Assembly: GCA_947652735.1 (NCBI GenBank)
Contig: CANTEG010000011.1
Location: 1 to 64,000, forward strand
Direction of reading: 5' to 3'
From: an uncultured Lachnospiraceae bacterium
GTDB taxonomy: Bacteria; Bacillota; Clostridia; Lachnospirales; Lachnospiraceae
DNA length: 64,000 nt
Below the pieces are notes generated by a model. That model worked only from the letters and a program-made list of their open reading frames with translations, did not search any database and had not been told where the DNA came from. Position 1 is the first letter of the stretch, and each line of letters opens with the position of its first letter. Of the stretch, positions 1 to 9,776 are shown piece by piece. The translations under genes were made by a program, and so were the position numbers.

Positions 1-51
<51 letters not shown>

Positions 52-108
52 ATATACAAAATATGAATTTGAATTCTTTTATTTGACGCTCTCTTCGCGA
101 CAAGTGAT

Positions 109-137
109 ATAATACCATAAGAAAAAACGTATGTCAA
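109..137 (-). promoter_or_regulatory. sigma-A type promoter of the tRNA-Gly transcript
   Basis: On the minus strand TTGACA (132-137) is separated by 17 bases from TATTAT (109-114), a near-perfect vegetative promoter about 58 bases before the tRNA 5' end. Confidence 0.8.
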
Positions 138-192
138 TAAAAAGTTAATAAAAAATATCGTAAAAAATAATAAAAATTCCATGAAAAAACAA

Positions 193-220
193 TTGTAAAA
201 AAAAAAGGCTTTGGTATAAT
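193..220 (+). promoter_or_regulatory. promoter of the LtaS-family gene
   Basis: A perfect TATAAT (215-220) is preceded by TGG, making an extended -10. A weak -35, TTGTAA (193-198), lies 16 bases upstream. The coding start at 294 is about 67 bases downstream of the expected transcription start. Confidence 0.65.
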
Positions 221-293
221 GAACAATGTAGTTGTTGGTGAATAAAACAAATACATGTAATAATATTAGTTTCTTCAAATGAAGGAGAATGAT

Positions 294-2423
294 ATGAGCA
301 AAAAGATGAAAGCTGTTAAAAAACAAAAGAATGAAATTGAAATCGCGGCAACAGTTGATACAGCAGCAGTTAATTCTGATGCAACAGCAGATGAGTCGGT
401 AGTGGGTGAGGATAATATTCGGACGGATACATTGAATAATGATGAGACTGAAAAGAAAAGTATAGGGATGCGTTTTAAGAAATTATTAGGTGCATCAATA
501 CATACATGGATATTTAAGTGTTTCGTTGTGGCTCTTATTCTGGAACTGGTACTGGAGATACTTGGAAGGCGTTCCATATTTGGCGGCTTTTCATTCCTTA
601 TTGGTTCACCTATTGTGTATATTTATAATGTATCCATTATATTTTTCACACTATTGTTTGCACTGTTCTTAAGAAAAAGAGTGTTTGGAATGATTTTTAT
701 AAGTATGGTGTGGATTATATGTGGAATCATTAATTTTATTGTGCTTGGGTTCAGGGTAACTCCGTTTGCCGCAATAGATTTTCTTATGCTCAAGGATACA
801 TTTAGTATGATAAATGTATATTATAGCAAGGGACAGCAGGTCATTATTGTGATAGCAATTATAGCGGTGATTGCCCTCATGGTCGTGCTGTTTAAGAAAA
901 CTCCAAAATTTGAGGGGGAGCGGAGAGTTAAGGGAACCATGCTTGCATGTATTATCGCATGGTGTGTTGTTCTTTGGTTTACAAAATATAGTGTAAAGCA
1001 TAACTTTATATCTGATGACTTTGCAAATCTGGGTACGGCATATAAGGATTATGGATTTGCCTACTGCTTCACAAATAGTATTATTGATAACGGAATCAGT
1101 AAGCCGGATACTTATTCTGAGGAGCATATTAAGGAAATAAAAGCAGAACTTGATAAGGATAAGTCCACCGGACGTCAGAAAAAACCTAATATAATTATTA
1201 TTCAGTTGGAGTCGTTTTTTGATCCAAATGATGTTGTAGGACTTACCATGAGTGAAAATCCGCTTCCAACCTTTACCAAATTAAAGGAGAAGTATCCATC
1301 GGGCTATTTTACGGTTCCTGCACTAGGTGCTGGTACGGCAAACACTGAGTTTGAGGTGCTTACTGGAATTAAGTCAAGTTATTTTGGAGCGGGAGAGTAT
1401 CCATATAAGACTACGGTAAATGAGGTTCCTGTTGAAGGGCTTTGTTCGCTTTTGAAGAAACAGGGATATGGTACTTATGCCATTCATAACAATAAGTCAT
1501 CTTTCTATGACAGAAAAAATGTATATAACATGATGGGCTTTGATGCATTTATATCATTGGAATATATGTATGATATTGATTATACCTCAACAGGATGGGC
1601 AAAAGATGCCTCGCTTGTTGAAGATATTATGAAGTGCCTTAAGGATACGGACGGACAGGATTTTGTTTATACAATCAGTGTTCAGGGACATGGCCGGTAT
1701 CCGGGTGGTGAGGATACCTGTGATGACCATATACAGGTACAGTATGATAATCTTGAAATGGAACAGCCGATTCATTATTATGTGAATCAGATTTATGAAA
1801 TGGATTTAATGATTGAGCAACTTATAAAAGAGCTTGATGCTTATGGTGAGGATTATGTGCTTGTGCTTTACGGTGACCATCTTCCGTCGCTTGAGCTTAC
1901 TGAGGAACAGCTTCCTGACAGTACGTTGTTCCAAACGGAGTATGTTATGGTGAATAACATTAATCTTAAGCTTGAGGATGAGGATATTAATGCAAGTGAC
2001 ATTTCTTTGAAGCTACTCGATGCATTAAACTTACCCCTTGGATATGCACAGAAGGCTCATAAGCTTTATACGGGAAAGGTGCTTGATGATGTACTTGTAA
2101 ACATTGCTTACGATATGCTTTATGGTGATAATTATTTGTATGAAAATCAGGTTATGGTGCCTGAGGGTGATATGAAGATGGGTGTTGACAAAATTGTTGT
2201 ATCTGATGTCAAAAATGAGGATGACCATATTGTAATTTCGGGAGAAAATTTTAACCAGTATTCCGTTGTTTATGTAAATGGGGACAGACAGGATACGATT
2301 TACATTGACAGAAAAACACTTATGGTTGAGGGGATGACGCTTTATGGCGGTGATGAGCTGAATGTCAGACAAATTGACAAATCCCACCATGAGCTGAGTG
2401 AGACAAATTTGTTTATTTTTTAA
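294..2423 (+). CDS. LtaS-family membrane sulfatase (phosphoglycerol transferase-like)
   Basis: A 709-residue protein. After a charged, low-complexity cytoplasmic N-terminus of about 60 residues come roughly five membrane segments (about residues 70-230), then an extracellular alkaline-phosphatase-fold domain starting near residue 297. Visible active-site features are the LESF motif (E306), T348 in GTANTE at the position of the LtaS nucleophile threonine, and the metal motif GDH (D528, H529). Family members move glycerol phosphate from phosphatidylglycerol to lipoteichoic acid or related polymers on the outer membrane face. I chose the ATG at 294 because AAGGAG sits 7 bases upstream. The in-frame ATG at 279 overlaps that ribosome binding site. 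Whether the substrate is LTA or another glycopolymer cannot be told. Confidence 0.85.
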   Translation: MSKKMKAVKKQKNEIEIAATVDTAAVNSDATADESVVGEDNIRTDTLNNDETEKKSIGMRFKKLLGASIHTWIFKCFVVALILELVLEILGRRSIFGGFSFLIGSPIVYIYNVSIIFFTLLFALFLRKRVFGMIFISMVWIICGIINFIVLGFRVTPFAAIDFLMLKDTFSMINVYYSKGQQVIIVIAIIAVIALMVVLFKKTPKFEGERRVKGTMLACIIAWCVVLWFTKYSVKHNFISDDFANLGTAYKDYGFAYCFTNSIIDNGISKPDTYSEEHIKEIKAELDKDKSTGRQKKPNIIIIQLESFFDPNDVVGLTMSENPLPTFTKLKEKYPSGYFTVPALGAGTANTEFEVLTGIKSSYFGAGEYPYKTTVNEVPVEGLCSLLKKQGYGTYAIHNNKSSFYDRKNVYNMMGFDAFISLEYMYDIDYTSTGWAKDASLVEDIMKCLKDTDGQDFVYTISVQGHGRYPGGEDTCDDHIQVQYDNLEMEQPIHYYVNQIYEMDLMIEQLIKELDAYGEDYVLVLYGDHLPSLELTEEQLPDSTLFQTEYVMVNNINLKLEDEDINASDISLKLLDALNLPLGYAQKAHKLYTGKVLDDVLVNIAYDMLYGDNYLYENQVMVPEGDMKMGVDKIVVSDVKNEDDHIVISGENFNQYSVVYVNGDRQDTIYIDRKTLMVEGMTLYGGDELNVRQIDKSHHELSETNLFIF

Positions 2424-2451
2424 AAATTTTTTAAAATACTGTAATATGTGT

Positions 2452-2480
2452 TTGAATAGTGCTGAAAAATGTTGTATAAT
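2452..2480 (+). promoter_or_regulatory. promoter of cheX
   Basis: TTGAAT (2452-2457), a 17-base spacer and a perfect TATAAT (2475-2480), about 65 bases upstream of the cheX start. A small AGCC-TTTA-GGCT hairpin follows in the leader. Confidence 0.75.
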
Positions 2481-2544
2481 ATGTGCGAGCCTTTAGGCTG
2501 AAGAATTAATATTTTATTATTATGTATAAGGAGACGGAAATACC

Positions 2545-3024
2545 ATGATGCCATCAATTGATGTGAAACTTATTAATCCATTTCTTCAGTCAAGTATTTC
2601 CATCATGGAAAGTGTTACAAGTGTTAAATTGACTGTAGGAAAACCAGAAAAGACAGATTTCGTTTTTAGCGAGCCTACATATGCGATACAGGTTGGTATT
2701 GTTGGTGAGATGAAGGGACAGGCAATTTTGGCAATGAAAGATGAAAATGCCAAAGATATAGCGTCTAAAATGATGTATGGTATGCCTGTTGCAGAGCTTG
2801 ATGAGATGTCATCATCAGCTTTGAATGAGCTGAGCAATATGATTTTGGGAAATACTGCTACTATATTCTCTACGCTTGGAATTTTGATTGATATTACACC
2901 TCCTCTTGCAGTGCATGGCTCAAACTTGAAGCTTAAGTCTGATATAGACGGTATAAAAGTTCCTCTTATGTATGAGGGCAGAGAGTACATAGGTCTTTAT
3001 ATTTGTGTACATCAGGGCAAATAA
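2545..3024 (+). CDS. cheX: CheX-family chemotaxis phosphatase
   Basis: A 159-residue single-domain protein of the CheX/CheC/FliY class. CheX dephosphorylates CheY-P to reset the flagellar signal. The ExxN catalytic signature is visible as E95-L-S-N98, followed by the usual glycine-asparagine (ILGN). The start has two adjacent ATGs (2545, 2548) behind AAGGAG, and either could be used. It has its own promoter and is not linked to other che genes here. A second CheX-like domain is encoded at 26170, so the cell has at least two. Confidence 0.85.
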   Translation: MMPSIDVKLINPFLQSSISIMESVTSVKLTVGKPEKTDFVFSEPTYAIQVGIVGEMKGQAILAMKDENAKDIASKMMYGMPVAELDEMSSSALNELSNMILGNTATIFSTLGILIDITPPLAVHGSNLKLKSDIDGIKVPLMYEGREYIGLYICVHQGK

Positions 3025-3028
3025 CTGA

Positions 3029-3057
3029 TTGACATAAGCTTGTATGAGTGTTAGTAT
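3029..3057 (+). promoter_or_regulatory. promoter of guaB, overlapping the cheX end
   Basis: TTGACA (3029-3034), a 17-base spacer and TAGTAT (3052-3057) with an upstream TGT, lying just after the cheX stop codon. Transcripts from here would carry a leader of about 108 bases including the hairpin at 3101-3145. Confidence 0.7.
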
Positions 3058-3100
3058 ATCATCATCTTAAAAGTACATAGATAATTTAATATGAGCAAGT

Positions 3101-3145
3101 AAAAAATGTTGTATTTGTTAGCTATAGTCATTTACAACATTTTTT
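3101..3145 (+). terminator. hairpin with U-rich 3' arm: cheX terminator and/or guaB leader attenuator
   Basis: A 13-bp perfect inverted repeat (arms 3101-3113 and 3133-3145, loop 19) ends in TTTTTT, the form of an intrinsic terminator. Because the likely guaB promoter is upstream of it, the hairpin would also be in the guaB 5' leader. It ends 26 bases before the guaB start. Confidence 0.6.
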
Positions 3146-3147
3146 AG

Positions 3148-4623
<1,476 letters not shown>

Positions 4624-4664
4624 TGGAGTGCAAAAAATAAAGTCATAAAATAAAGTCATAAAAT

Positions 4665-4713
4665 AAGAACGTGCTGCGTAATGAGACAATCTTTTCGTGC
4701 GGCACGTTCTTTG
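4665..4713 (+). terminator. guaB terminator
   Basis: AAGAACGTGC pairs with GCACGTTCTT around a loop that can extend the stem, followed by a T-rich stretch (TTGTTCTTTT). Confidence 0.85.
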
Positions 4714-4779
4714 TTCTTTTATATGAATGTCCTTTGTTCTTTTGTATAAAATAAAATACACTTTTTTGACAGAAAAACA

Positions 4780-4808
4780 TTTACAAAAAAACAGTTGAAT
4801 GATATATT
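4780..4808 (+). promoter_or_regulatory. promoter of the pantothenate gene block
   Basis: TTTACA (4780-4785), a 17-base spacer and TATATT (4803-4808). The resulting leader is about 145 bases. It holds a small inverted repeat GGTAT...ATACC near 4818-4842 and no gene or known riboswitch that I can see. This accounts for the 336-base stretch between guaB and panG, together with the guaB terminator. Confidence 0.55.
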
Positions 4809-4959
4809 TTCCATGGATGGTATTCGAAAGAAACCATACCGGAAAATAAAAGTGTCAGATTATGCTTTATGTTCCGTCTTTGTAGTATGAGCAAGGGTGA
4901 TGCAAGTGTATGTATTGCAGCATGTAGTTTGCCTATAAAACAAGAAGGAAGGTGATAGT

Positions 4960-5817
4960 ATGAGGATTGGATTTATTGGCGCTGGAAAGATGGGCTTTAC
5001 TTTGGGGAAACACCTGAAAAAAAGCACCGACATCGTGCTTGTGGGATATTTTAGCCAAAATCCCGAAAGTGCAAGGGAAGCCGCAAAATTTACTGATACC
5101 AAATACTATGAGGATTTGAATGAACTTGCAGATTTATGTGACGCTTTGTTTATTACAGTACCTGACGGGCAGATAGCTGTTATTGCCAAAATGCTTGACA
5201 GACTAGGGATTGCCATGGAGGGGAAGATTTTATGTCATACGAGTGGGGCACTTTCCTCACAAATTTTTTCTGGTATGCACAGCCAAATTTACGGCTATTC
5301 GATACATCCTATGTGTGCGGTCAGCTCAAAGACCAAGTCGCACGTAAATTTCAGCAAATGCTTTATTACAATTGAAGGGCACGAAAAATATTTGGATTTT
5401 TTTGTACGGTTGTTTGGCTCATTGGGACATGAGGTTAAAATAATTGGACAAGAGAATAAGATAAGGTATCATGGTGCTGCAGTTATGGCGAGCAATTTGG
5501 TTATCGGCTTGTATCATATAGCACAGGAGGAACTTTCTAAATGCGGTTTTACATCTGAGGAAGCCGGTCGTGCACTGAAATTTTTGTTTTGCTGCAATGC
5601 CGAAAAGTTGGCAGAATATGGATGTGGGGAAGCACTTACGGGTCCCGTTGAACGATGTGACAGAAATACAATTGCCAAGCATATGTCGGTGCTTGACGGT
5701 GAAGCACTTGAAATTTATAAATTATTGTCAAGGCAGCTTATAGATGTGGCAAGGGAGAAGCATGGCGAGGCAATGAAGGATAGATATGATGAGCTTTATG
5801 AGATGCTGAAACCATAA
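4960..5817 (+). CDS. panG: Rossmann/DUF2520 oxidoreductase, probable PanG-type ketopantoate reductase
   Basis: A 285-residue protein with an N-terminal dinucleotide-binding motif IGAGKMG (residues 5-11) and an all-alpha C-terminal half typical of the Rossmann-like/DUF2520 family. PanG proteins in Francisella and Enterococcus are recognised alternative ketopantoate reductases that replace PanE. I infer this role because the gene opens the panB-panC-panD-coaBC block and no panE or ilvC is present in the window. It would reduce ketopantoate, the PanB product, to pantoate, the PanC substrate. Ribosome binding site GAAGG precedes the ATG. The family assignment is firm and the function is inferred from context. 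Confidence 0.7.
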   Translation: MRIGFIGAGKMGFTLGKHLKKSTDIVLVGYFSQNPESAREAAKFTDTKYYEDLNELADLCDALFITVPDGQIAVIAKMLDRLGIAMEGKILCHTSGALSSQIFSGMHSQIYGYSIHPMCAVSSKTKSHVNFSKCFITIEGHEKYLDFFVRLFGSLGHEVKIIGQENKIRYHGAAVMASNLVIGLYHIAQEELSKCGFTSEEAGRALKFLFCCNAEKLAEYGCGEALTGPVERCDRNTIAKHMSVLDGEALEIYKLLSRQLIDVAREKHGEAMKDRYDELYEMLKP

Positions 5818-5846
5818 AAATATTAACAAAATAGATGTTGTGGGGA

Positions 5847-6288
5847 ATGTTTATAAAGAATAAGGCTGTTGAAATTAATATTATTGATTTTATAAAAAAA
5901 TACAAAATATGACTGCTTGTATTGGTATCCGCTTAATGTACCTGTAACTGACATGCTTATGATTGCTTACGATATAGATAAAATTTATGATAAGCAGGAT
6001 ATTGATTATTTGAGACAGGTAATGGATAAATGCAGCATTGTACACGCAGAGAAATTTCAAATGGACAGTTCTGAGTATACTGAAAAGGTTAATTTGCTCA
6101 AGCTGTTATATGAAAAAGATGAGGATGGCTATAATTTTCCGTGGTGCGTAGAAGCATTTTATTTTGAACAATCACGAACGTGGATGATTTATGTATCTCA
6201 TGAGGGAACAATCACATTTACGGGATGTGATATTGTTGATGCTGCAAGAACCATCATTCCTGATGAGTATTTATATTGTTTGTGTTAA
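5847..6288 (+). pseudogene. small unknown gene interrupted at an A7 tract
   Basis: A short frame starts with ATG at 5847 (21 codons, stop near 5910). A second frame, open from 5896 with only a TTG start (5917), continues to 6288. They join into one protein of about 146 residues if one A is removed from the seven-A run at 5894-5900. The merged product has no recognisable domain. It is acidic and aromatic-rich (YWYPL, WCVEAFYFEQS, a WMIYVSHEG segment). No good ribosome binding site precedes the TTG. It may be a real frameshift, a phase-variable tract or a sequencing error. It lies between panG and panB but shows no visible link to pantothenate. Confidence 0.5.
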
Positions 6289-6316
6289 GTTTTCTATGAA
6301 AACTTGACACGCAGCG

Positions 6317-6354
6317 TCAGCCCATTTGCTGAAAGCAAATTTGGAATGGGCTGA
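6317..6354 (+). repeat. hairpin in front of panB
   Basis: TCAGCCCATT (6317-6326) pairs perfectly with AATGGGCTGA (6345-6354). An inner TTTGCT-GAA-AGCAAA gives an alternative pairing. It has no T tail, so it is not a typical terminator. It ends about 15 bases before the panB ribosome binding site. Confidence 0.6.
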
Positions 6355-6381
6355 TGTTCAAGAAGATAGGAGGACAAAAAC

Positions 6382-7209
6382 ATGAAAAAAACAGTTTTAA
6401 CATTTGCGGAGGCGAAGGAACAGGGAGAGAAGCTTACCATGCTTACAGCCTATGACTATTCAACTGCAAAGCTGATAGATGGAGCTGGGATTGATGCAAT
6501 ACTTGTGGGCGACTCACTTGGAAATGTAATACTTGGCTATGAGGATACCCTTTCCGTTACGGTTGAAGATATGATACACCATGGGGCGGCTGTGGCAAGG
6601 GGAGCAAAGGATGCTCTTGTCGTAATCGATATGCCGTTTATGTCTTATCAGACTTCCGTTTACGATGCGGTTGTAAATGCAGGAAGACTGATGAAGGAAG
6701 GCAGGGCAGGTGCGGTAAAGCTGGAGGGCGGAACTGAAGTCTGCTCTCAAATAAAGGCTATAACTGATGCAGGAATACCTGTCATGGCACATCTTGGGCT
6801 GACACCACAGTCGATAAATGCATTTGGAGGCTTTAAGGTGCAGGGTAAAACGGAAGCAGCAGCAAAAAAACTTGTGGAGAATGCAATTGCAGTTCAGGAG
6901 GCAGGTGCGTTTGCTGTCACCTTAGAATGTGTTCCGGATAAGCTTGCGAGGCTTGTCACAGAAAAGCTTGATATACCTACGATTGGTATAGGTGCAGGTG
7001 CAGGCTGTGATGGACAGGTGCTTGTATATGCAGATATGCTTGGAATGTTTAGCGATTTTACACCAAAGTTCGTGAGAAGATTTGCAAATACGGGTCAGAT
7101 TATGACTGATGCATTTAAGGCGTATATAGAAGCTGTCAAGGACGGTTCTTATCCGGAGGAGAAGCACACCTATAAAATAGACGATGACGTGATTGAAAAG
7201 CTGTATTAG
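6382..7209 (+). CDS. panB: 3-methyl-2-oxobutanoate hydroxymethyltransferase
   Basis: A 275-residue TIM-barrel enzyme that adds a hydroxymethyl group from 5,10-methylene-THF to 2-oxoisovalerate, making ketopantoate, the first committed step of pantothenate synthesis. Signatures are LTAYDYSTA near the N-terminus, the metal-binding VGDSLGN loop, KLEGG and GIGAG. Length is standard. AGGAGG lies at good spacing before the ATG. It is followed at 20 bases by an MBL-fold gene and then panC. Confidence 0.97.
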   Translation: MKKTVLTFAEAKEQGEKLTMLTAYDYSTAKLIDGAGIDAILVGDSLGNVILGYEDTLSVTVEDMIHHGAAVARGAKDALVVIDMPFMSYQTSVYDAVVNAGRLMKEGRAGAVKLEGGTEVCSQIKAITDAGIPVMAHLGLTPQSINAFGGFKVQGKTEAAAKKLVENAIAVQEAGAFAVTLECVPDKLARLVTEKLDIPTIGIGAGAGCDGQVLVYADMLGMFSDFTPKFVRRFANTGQIMTDAFKAYIEAVKDGSYPEEKHTYKIDDDVIEKLY

Positions 7210-7229
7210 AATTTGCAGGGAGATATGTT

Positions 7230-8105
7230 ATGGAATTAGTGCGTGTGGGAGAAAAAACCTATTATATTAAAAATCCTACTAATATAGGAATTTACAAAGC
7301 AGATGATGAAAATGTTTATTTAATTGATAGCGGAAATGATAAGGATGCAGGAAAAAAGATATTAAAATTAGTTGGAGAACAGGGTTGGAAGATAAAGGGA
7401 ATTATAAACACCCACTCAAATGCAGACCATATTGGCGGGAACCAGGTTATCTGCGACAGGACAGGATGTGATGTATATGCCTGTGAAATTGAGAAGGCAT
7501 TTACGGAATATCCCATGCTGGAACCGTCATTTTTATATGGTGGATACCCATTTAAGGATTTAAGAAATAAATTTTTAATGGCAAAGGGAACAAAGGCAGT
7601 AAACATAACAACGCATTTACCTGATGGTCTAAAGTATTTTAGCTTAAAGGGACATTTCTTTGACATGGTAGGAATTAGAACATCGGATGATGTTGTTTTT
7701 TTAGGAGATGCACTGTTTAGTGTGGAAACAATTACAAAGTACCATATGTTTTTCATTTATGATGTCAGGGAGTTTCTTAATACATTGGATTACCTGGAGG
7801 GTATAGAGGGAAAATTATTTATTCCTTCTCATTGTCAGGCAGTGGACGATATTAAGGATTTAATTTTGTTAAATAGAAATAAGATAAATGAAATTTTAAA
7901 ACTGATATATGAGTATTGTAAAAATAAAGTGACATTCGATGAGATTTTAAAATATGTCTTTGATACATATTCACTGACAATGAATGCGAATCAGTATGTG
8001 CTTTGCGGAAGCACGGTAAGGTCATATTTATCTTATTTGTGCGATGAAGGCAGGATAGCATATGGGTTTGATGAAAATAAAATGATTTGGAAACAGGCTT
8101 GTTAA
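7230..8105 (+). CDS. MBL-fold metallo-hydrolase inside the pan operon
   Basis: A 291-residue protein with a metallo-beta-lactamase fold in the N-terminal 200 residues. The metal motif is THSNADHIGGN (about residues 60-70), where the second histidine of HxHxDH is an asparagine. SHC near residue 195 provides a later ligand. The C-terminal 80 residues look helical, like a winged-helix or DNA-binding-like tail. Its place between panB (20 bases away) and panC (26 bases away) suggests co-transcription, but no pantothenate step needs such an enzyme, so its substrate is unknown. Thioester or glyoxalase-II-like hydrolysis is a possibility only. Confidence 0.75.
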   Translation: MELVRVGEKTYYIKNPTNIGIYKADDENVYLIDSGNDKDAGKKILKLVGEQGWKIKGIINTHSNADHIGGNQVICDRTGCDVYACEIEKAFTEYPMLEPSFLYGGYPFKDLRNKFLMAKGTKAVNITTHLPDGLKYFSLKGHFFDMVGIRTSDDVVFLGDALFSVETITKYHMFFIYDVREFLNTLDYLEGIEGKLFIPSHCQAVDDIKDLILLNRNKINEILKLIYEYCKNKVTFDEILKYVFDTYSLTMNANQYVLCGSTVRSYLSYLCDEGRIAYGFDENKMIWKQAC

Positions 8106-8131
8106 GGGAAAAAGAACGGAGGATTTAAAAT

Positions 8132-8989
8132 ATGAATATAGTAAAAACAATCAAGGAAGTAAGAGAAAATGTAAGGCAGTGGAGAGGAGAAGGTTTTTCC
8201 GTAGGACTTGTACCTACGATGGGATATCTCCATGAGGGTCACGAGAGCCTTATCAAGAGGGCTGTTGCAGAAAACGACAGGGTTGTTGTCAGCGTTTTTG
8301 TAAACCCAATGCAGTTTGGTCCGAAGGAGGATTTGGCAAGCTATCCAAGGGATATTGATGCGGACAGCAGACTTTGTGAGGCAGCGGGGGCAAGCCTTAT
8401 ATTTCACCCTGAGCCGGAGGAAATGTATGATGAGGGATTTTGCTCTTTTGTTGATATGACAGGACTCACCAATGCACTTTGCGGACTTTCCAGACCAGTG
8501 CATTTCAGGGGCGTGTGTACGGTAGTAAATAAACTGTTTAACATTGTTACTCCAGACAAGGCATATTTCGGTGAGAAGGATGCACAGCAGCTCGCAGTTG
8601 TTAAGCGGATGGTTAAGGATCTGAATATGGATATCGAGATTGTGGGATGTCCTATTATAAGGGAAGAAGATGGTCTGGCAAAAAGCTCCCGAAACACATA
8701 TCTTTCACCTGAATCAAGAAAGCAGGCAGTTGTACTTTCAAAGTCAATCTTTATGGCGAAGAAAATGATTGAGGATGGGGAGCGGGATGCCAAAAAGGTA
8801 AAGAATGCCATGAGGGATATGATAAATGAAATGCCTCTGGCTGACATAGATTATGTAGAAATCGTGGATGTAAATACAATGCAAAGTATAGACAAAATAG
8901 AGGGTGACATACTCTGTGCAATAGCTGTAAATATCGGCGGAGAGGCAAGACTAATTGATAACGTTATGCTATCCCTGAGCAATGCATAA
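8132..8989 (+). CDS. panC: pantothenate synthetase
   Basis: A 285-residue cytosolic ligase that joins pantoate and beta-alanine using ATP through a pantoyl-adenylate. It has the HIGH-like nucleotide motif PTMGYLHEGH (about residues 28-37), FVNPMQFGP, the substrate loop FGEKDAQQ, and KSSRNTYLSP in place of KMSKS. The start follows GGAGG. Its stop codon lies inside the left arm of a 19-bp inverted repeat (8986-9004) belonging to the repeat region before panD. Confidence 0.97.
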   Translation: MNIVKTIKEVRENVRQWRGEGFSVGLVPTMGYLHEGHESLIKRAVAENDRVVVSVFVNPMQFGPKEDLASYPRDIDADSRLCEAAGASLIFHPEPEEMYDEGFCSFVDMTGLTNALCGLSRPVHFRGVCTVVNKLFNIVTPDKAYFGEKDAQQLAVVKRMVKDLNMDIEIVGCPIIREEDGLAKSSRNTYLSPESRKQAVVLSKSIFMAKKMIEDGERDAKKVKNAMRDMINEMPLADIDYVEIVDVNTMQSIDKIEGDILCAIAVNIGGEARLIDNVMLSLSNA

Positions 8990-9251
8990 GCAAGTGCAAT
9001 ATGCACGAGCAAGTATGCTTGCAGAGAGCATATTGCACTTGCTTATATAGTGCGAAGCACGGCACCGACTCGAAGCGAAGCGGAGAGGAGGTGGCATTGC
9101 GAAGAAGAGGAACATGTATTGCGAAGAAATGCACGAGCAAGCATGCTTGCAGAGAGCATATTGCACTTGCTTATATAGTGCGAAGCACGGCACCGACTCG
9201 AAGCGAAGAGGAGGTGGCATTGCGAAGAAGAGGAACATGTATTGCGAGGAA
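8986..9251 (+). repeat. two-copy tandem repeat with palindromes between panC and panD
   Basis: Unit 1 (9001-9128) and unit 2 (9129-9251) are nearly identical direct repeats with a 128-base period. Unit 2 lacks about 5 bases in the middle. A 19-bp perfect inverted repeat (8986-9004 with 9028-9046) uses the panC stop region as its left arm, and each unit has an inner GCAAG/CTTGC hairpin. The rest is rich in GCGAAG-type words. Reading frames in it are repeat-driven and not convincing genes. It resembles a small non-autonomous intergenic element. Confidence 0.8.
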
Positions 9252-9268
9252 AATGAAAGGAGAACCAT

Positions 9269-9661
9269 ATGTTTTTAAATATGCTGAAAGGCAAAATTCA
9301 CAGGGCAACAGTAGTACAGGCTGAGGTAGATTATGTGGGAAGCATAACCATAGACGAGACACTTATGGAGGCAGCGGGCATACTGGAATATGAGCGTGTT
9401 CAGGTTGTGGACGTAAATAACGGAAACAGGCTTGAGACATATGTTATTGCAGGTGAAAAAGACAGCGGAATGATTTGCTTAAACGGTGCTGCCGCAAAGC
9501 TTGTTGACGTGGGGGATAAGGTTATTATCATGTGTTATGCACAGATGACTGCTGAGGAATTTAAAAGTAATCCTCCAAGAGTGGTATTTGTAGATGATAA
9601 TAATAAGATAAACAGGGTTACAAGATATGAAAAGCATGGATTGCTGGAGGATATGGTGTAA
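9269..9661 (+). CDS. panD: aspartate 1-decarboxylase proenzyme
   Basis: A 130-residue pyruvoyl-dependent enzyme that makes beta-alanine for PanC. The self-cleavage site is G24-S25, and S25 becomes the pyruvoyl group. The numbering matches the canonical position exactly, which supports the ATG at 9269 over the in-frame ATG at 9281. AAAGGAG lies 7 bases upstream. The typical KGKIHRATV start and a GAAAKL segment are present. It is separated from panC only by the tandem repeat. Confidence 0.96.
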   Translation: MFLNMLKGKIHRATVVQAEVDYVGSITIDETLMEAAGILEYERVQVVDVNNGNRLETYVIAGEKDSGMICLNGAAAKLVDVGDKVIIMCYAQMTAEEFKSNPPRVVFVDDNNKINRVTRYEKHGLLEDMV

Positions 9662-9776
9662 TTAACATATCATACGAAGGAATGCAATTTGTAATGAAGT
9701 AGCCATGAACAAAACTTAGTTTTAGAAATAATGTGTTTTGCTCATTTTTATAAATGAAGAAATTGGGAGGTTTCAT

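Noticed and set aside
9001-9324. A 107-residue reading frame, with overlapping frames on the other strand
   Set aside because: It is generated by the tandem repeat, its two halves are copies of each other, and it runs into the panD start. No ribosome binding site or domain supports it.
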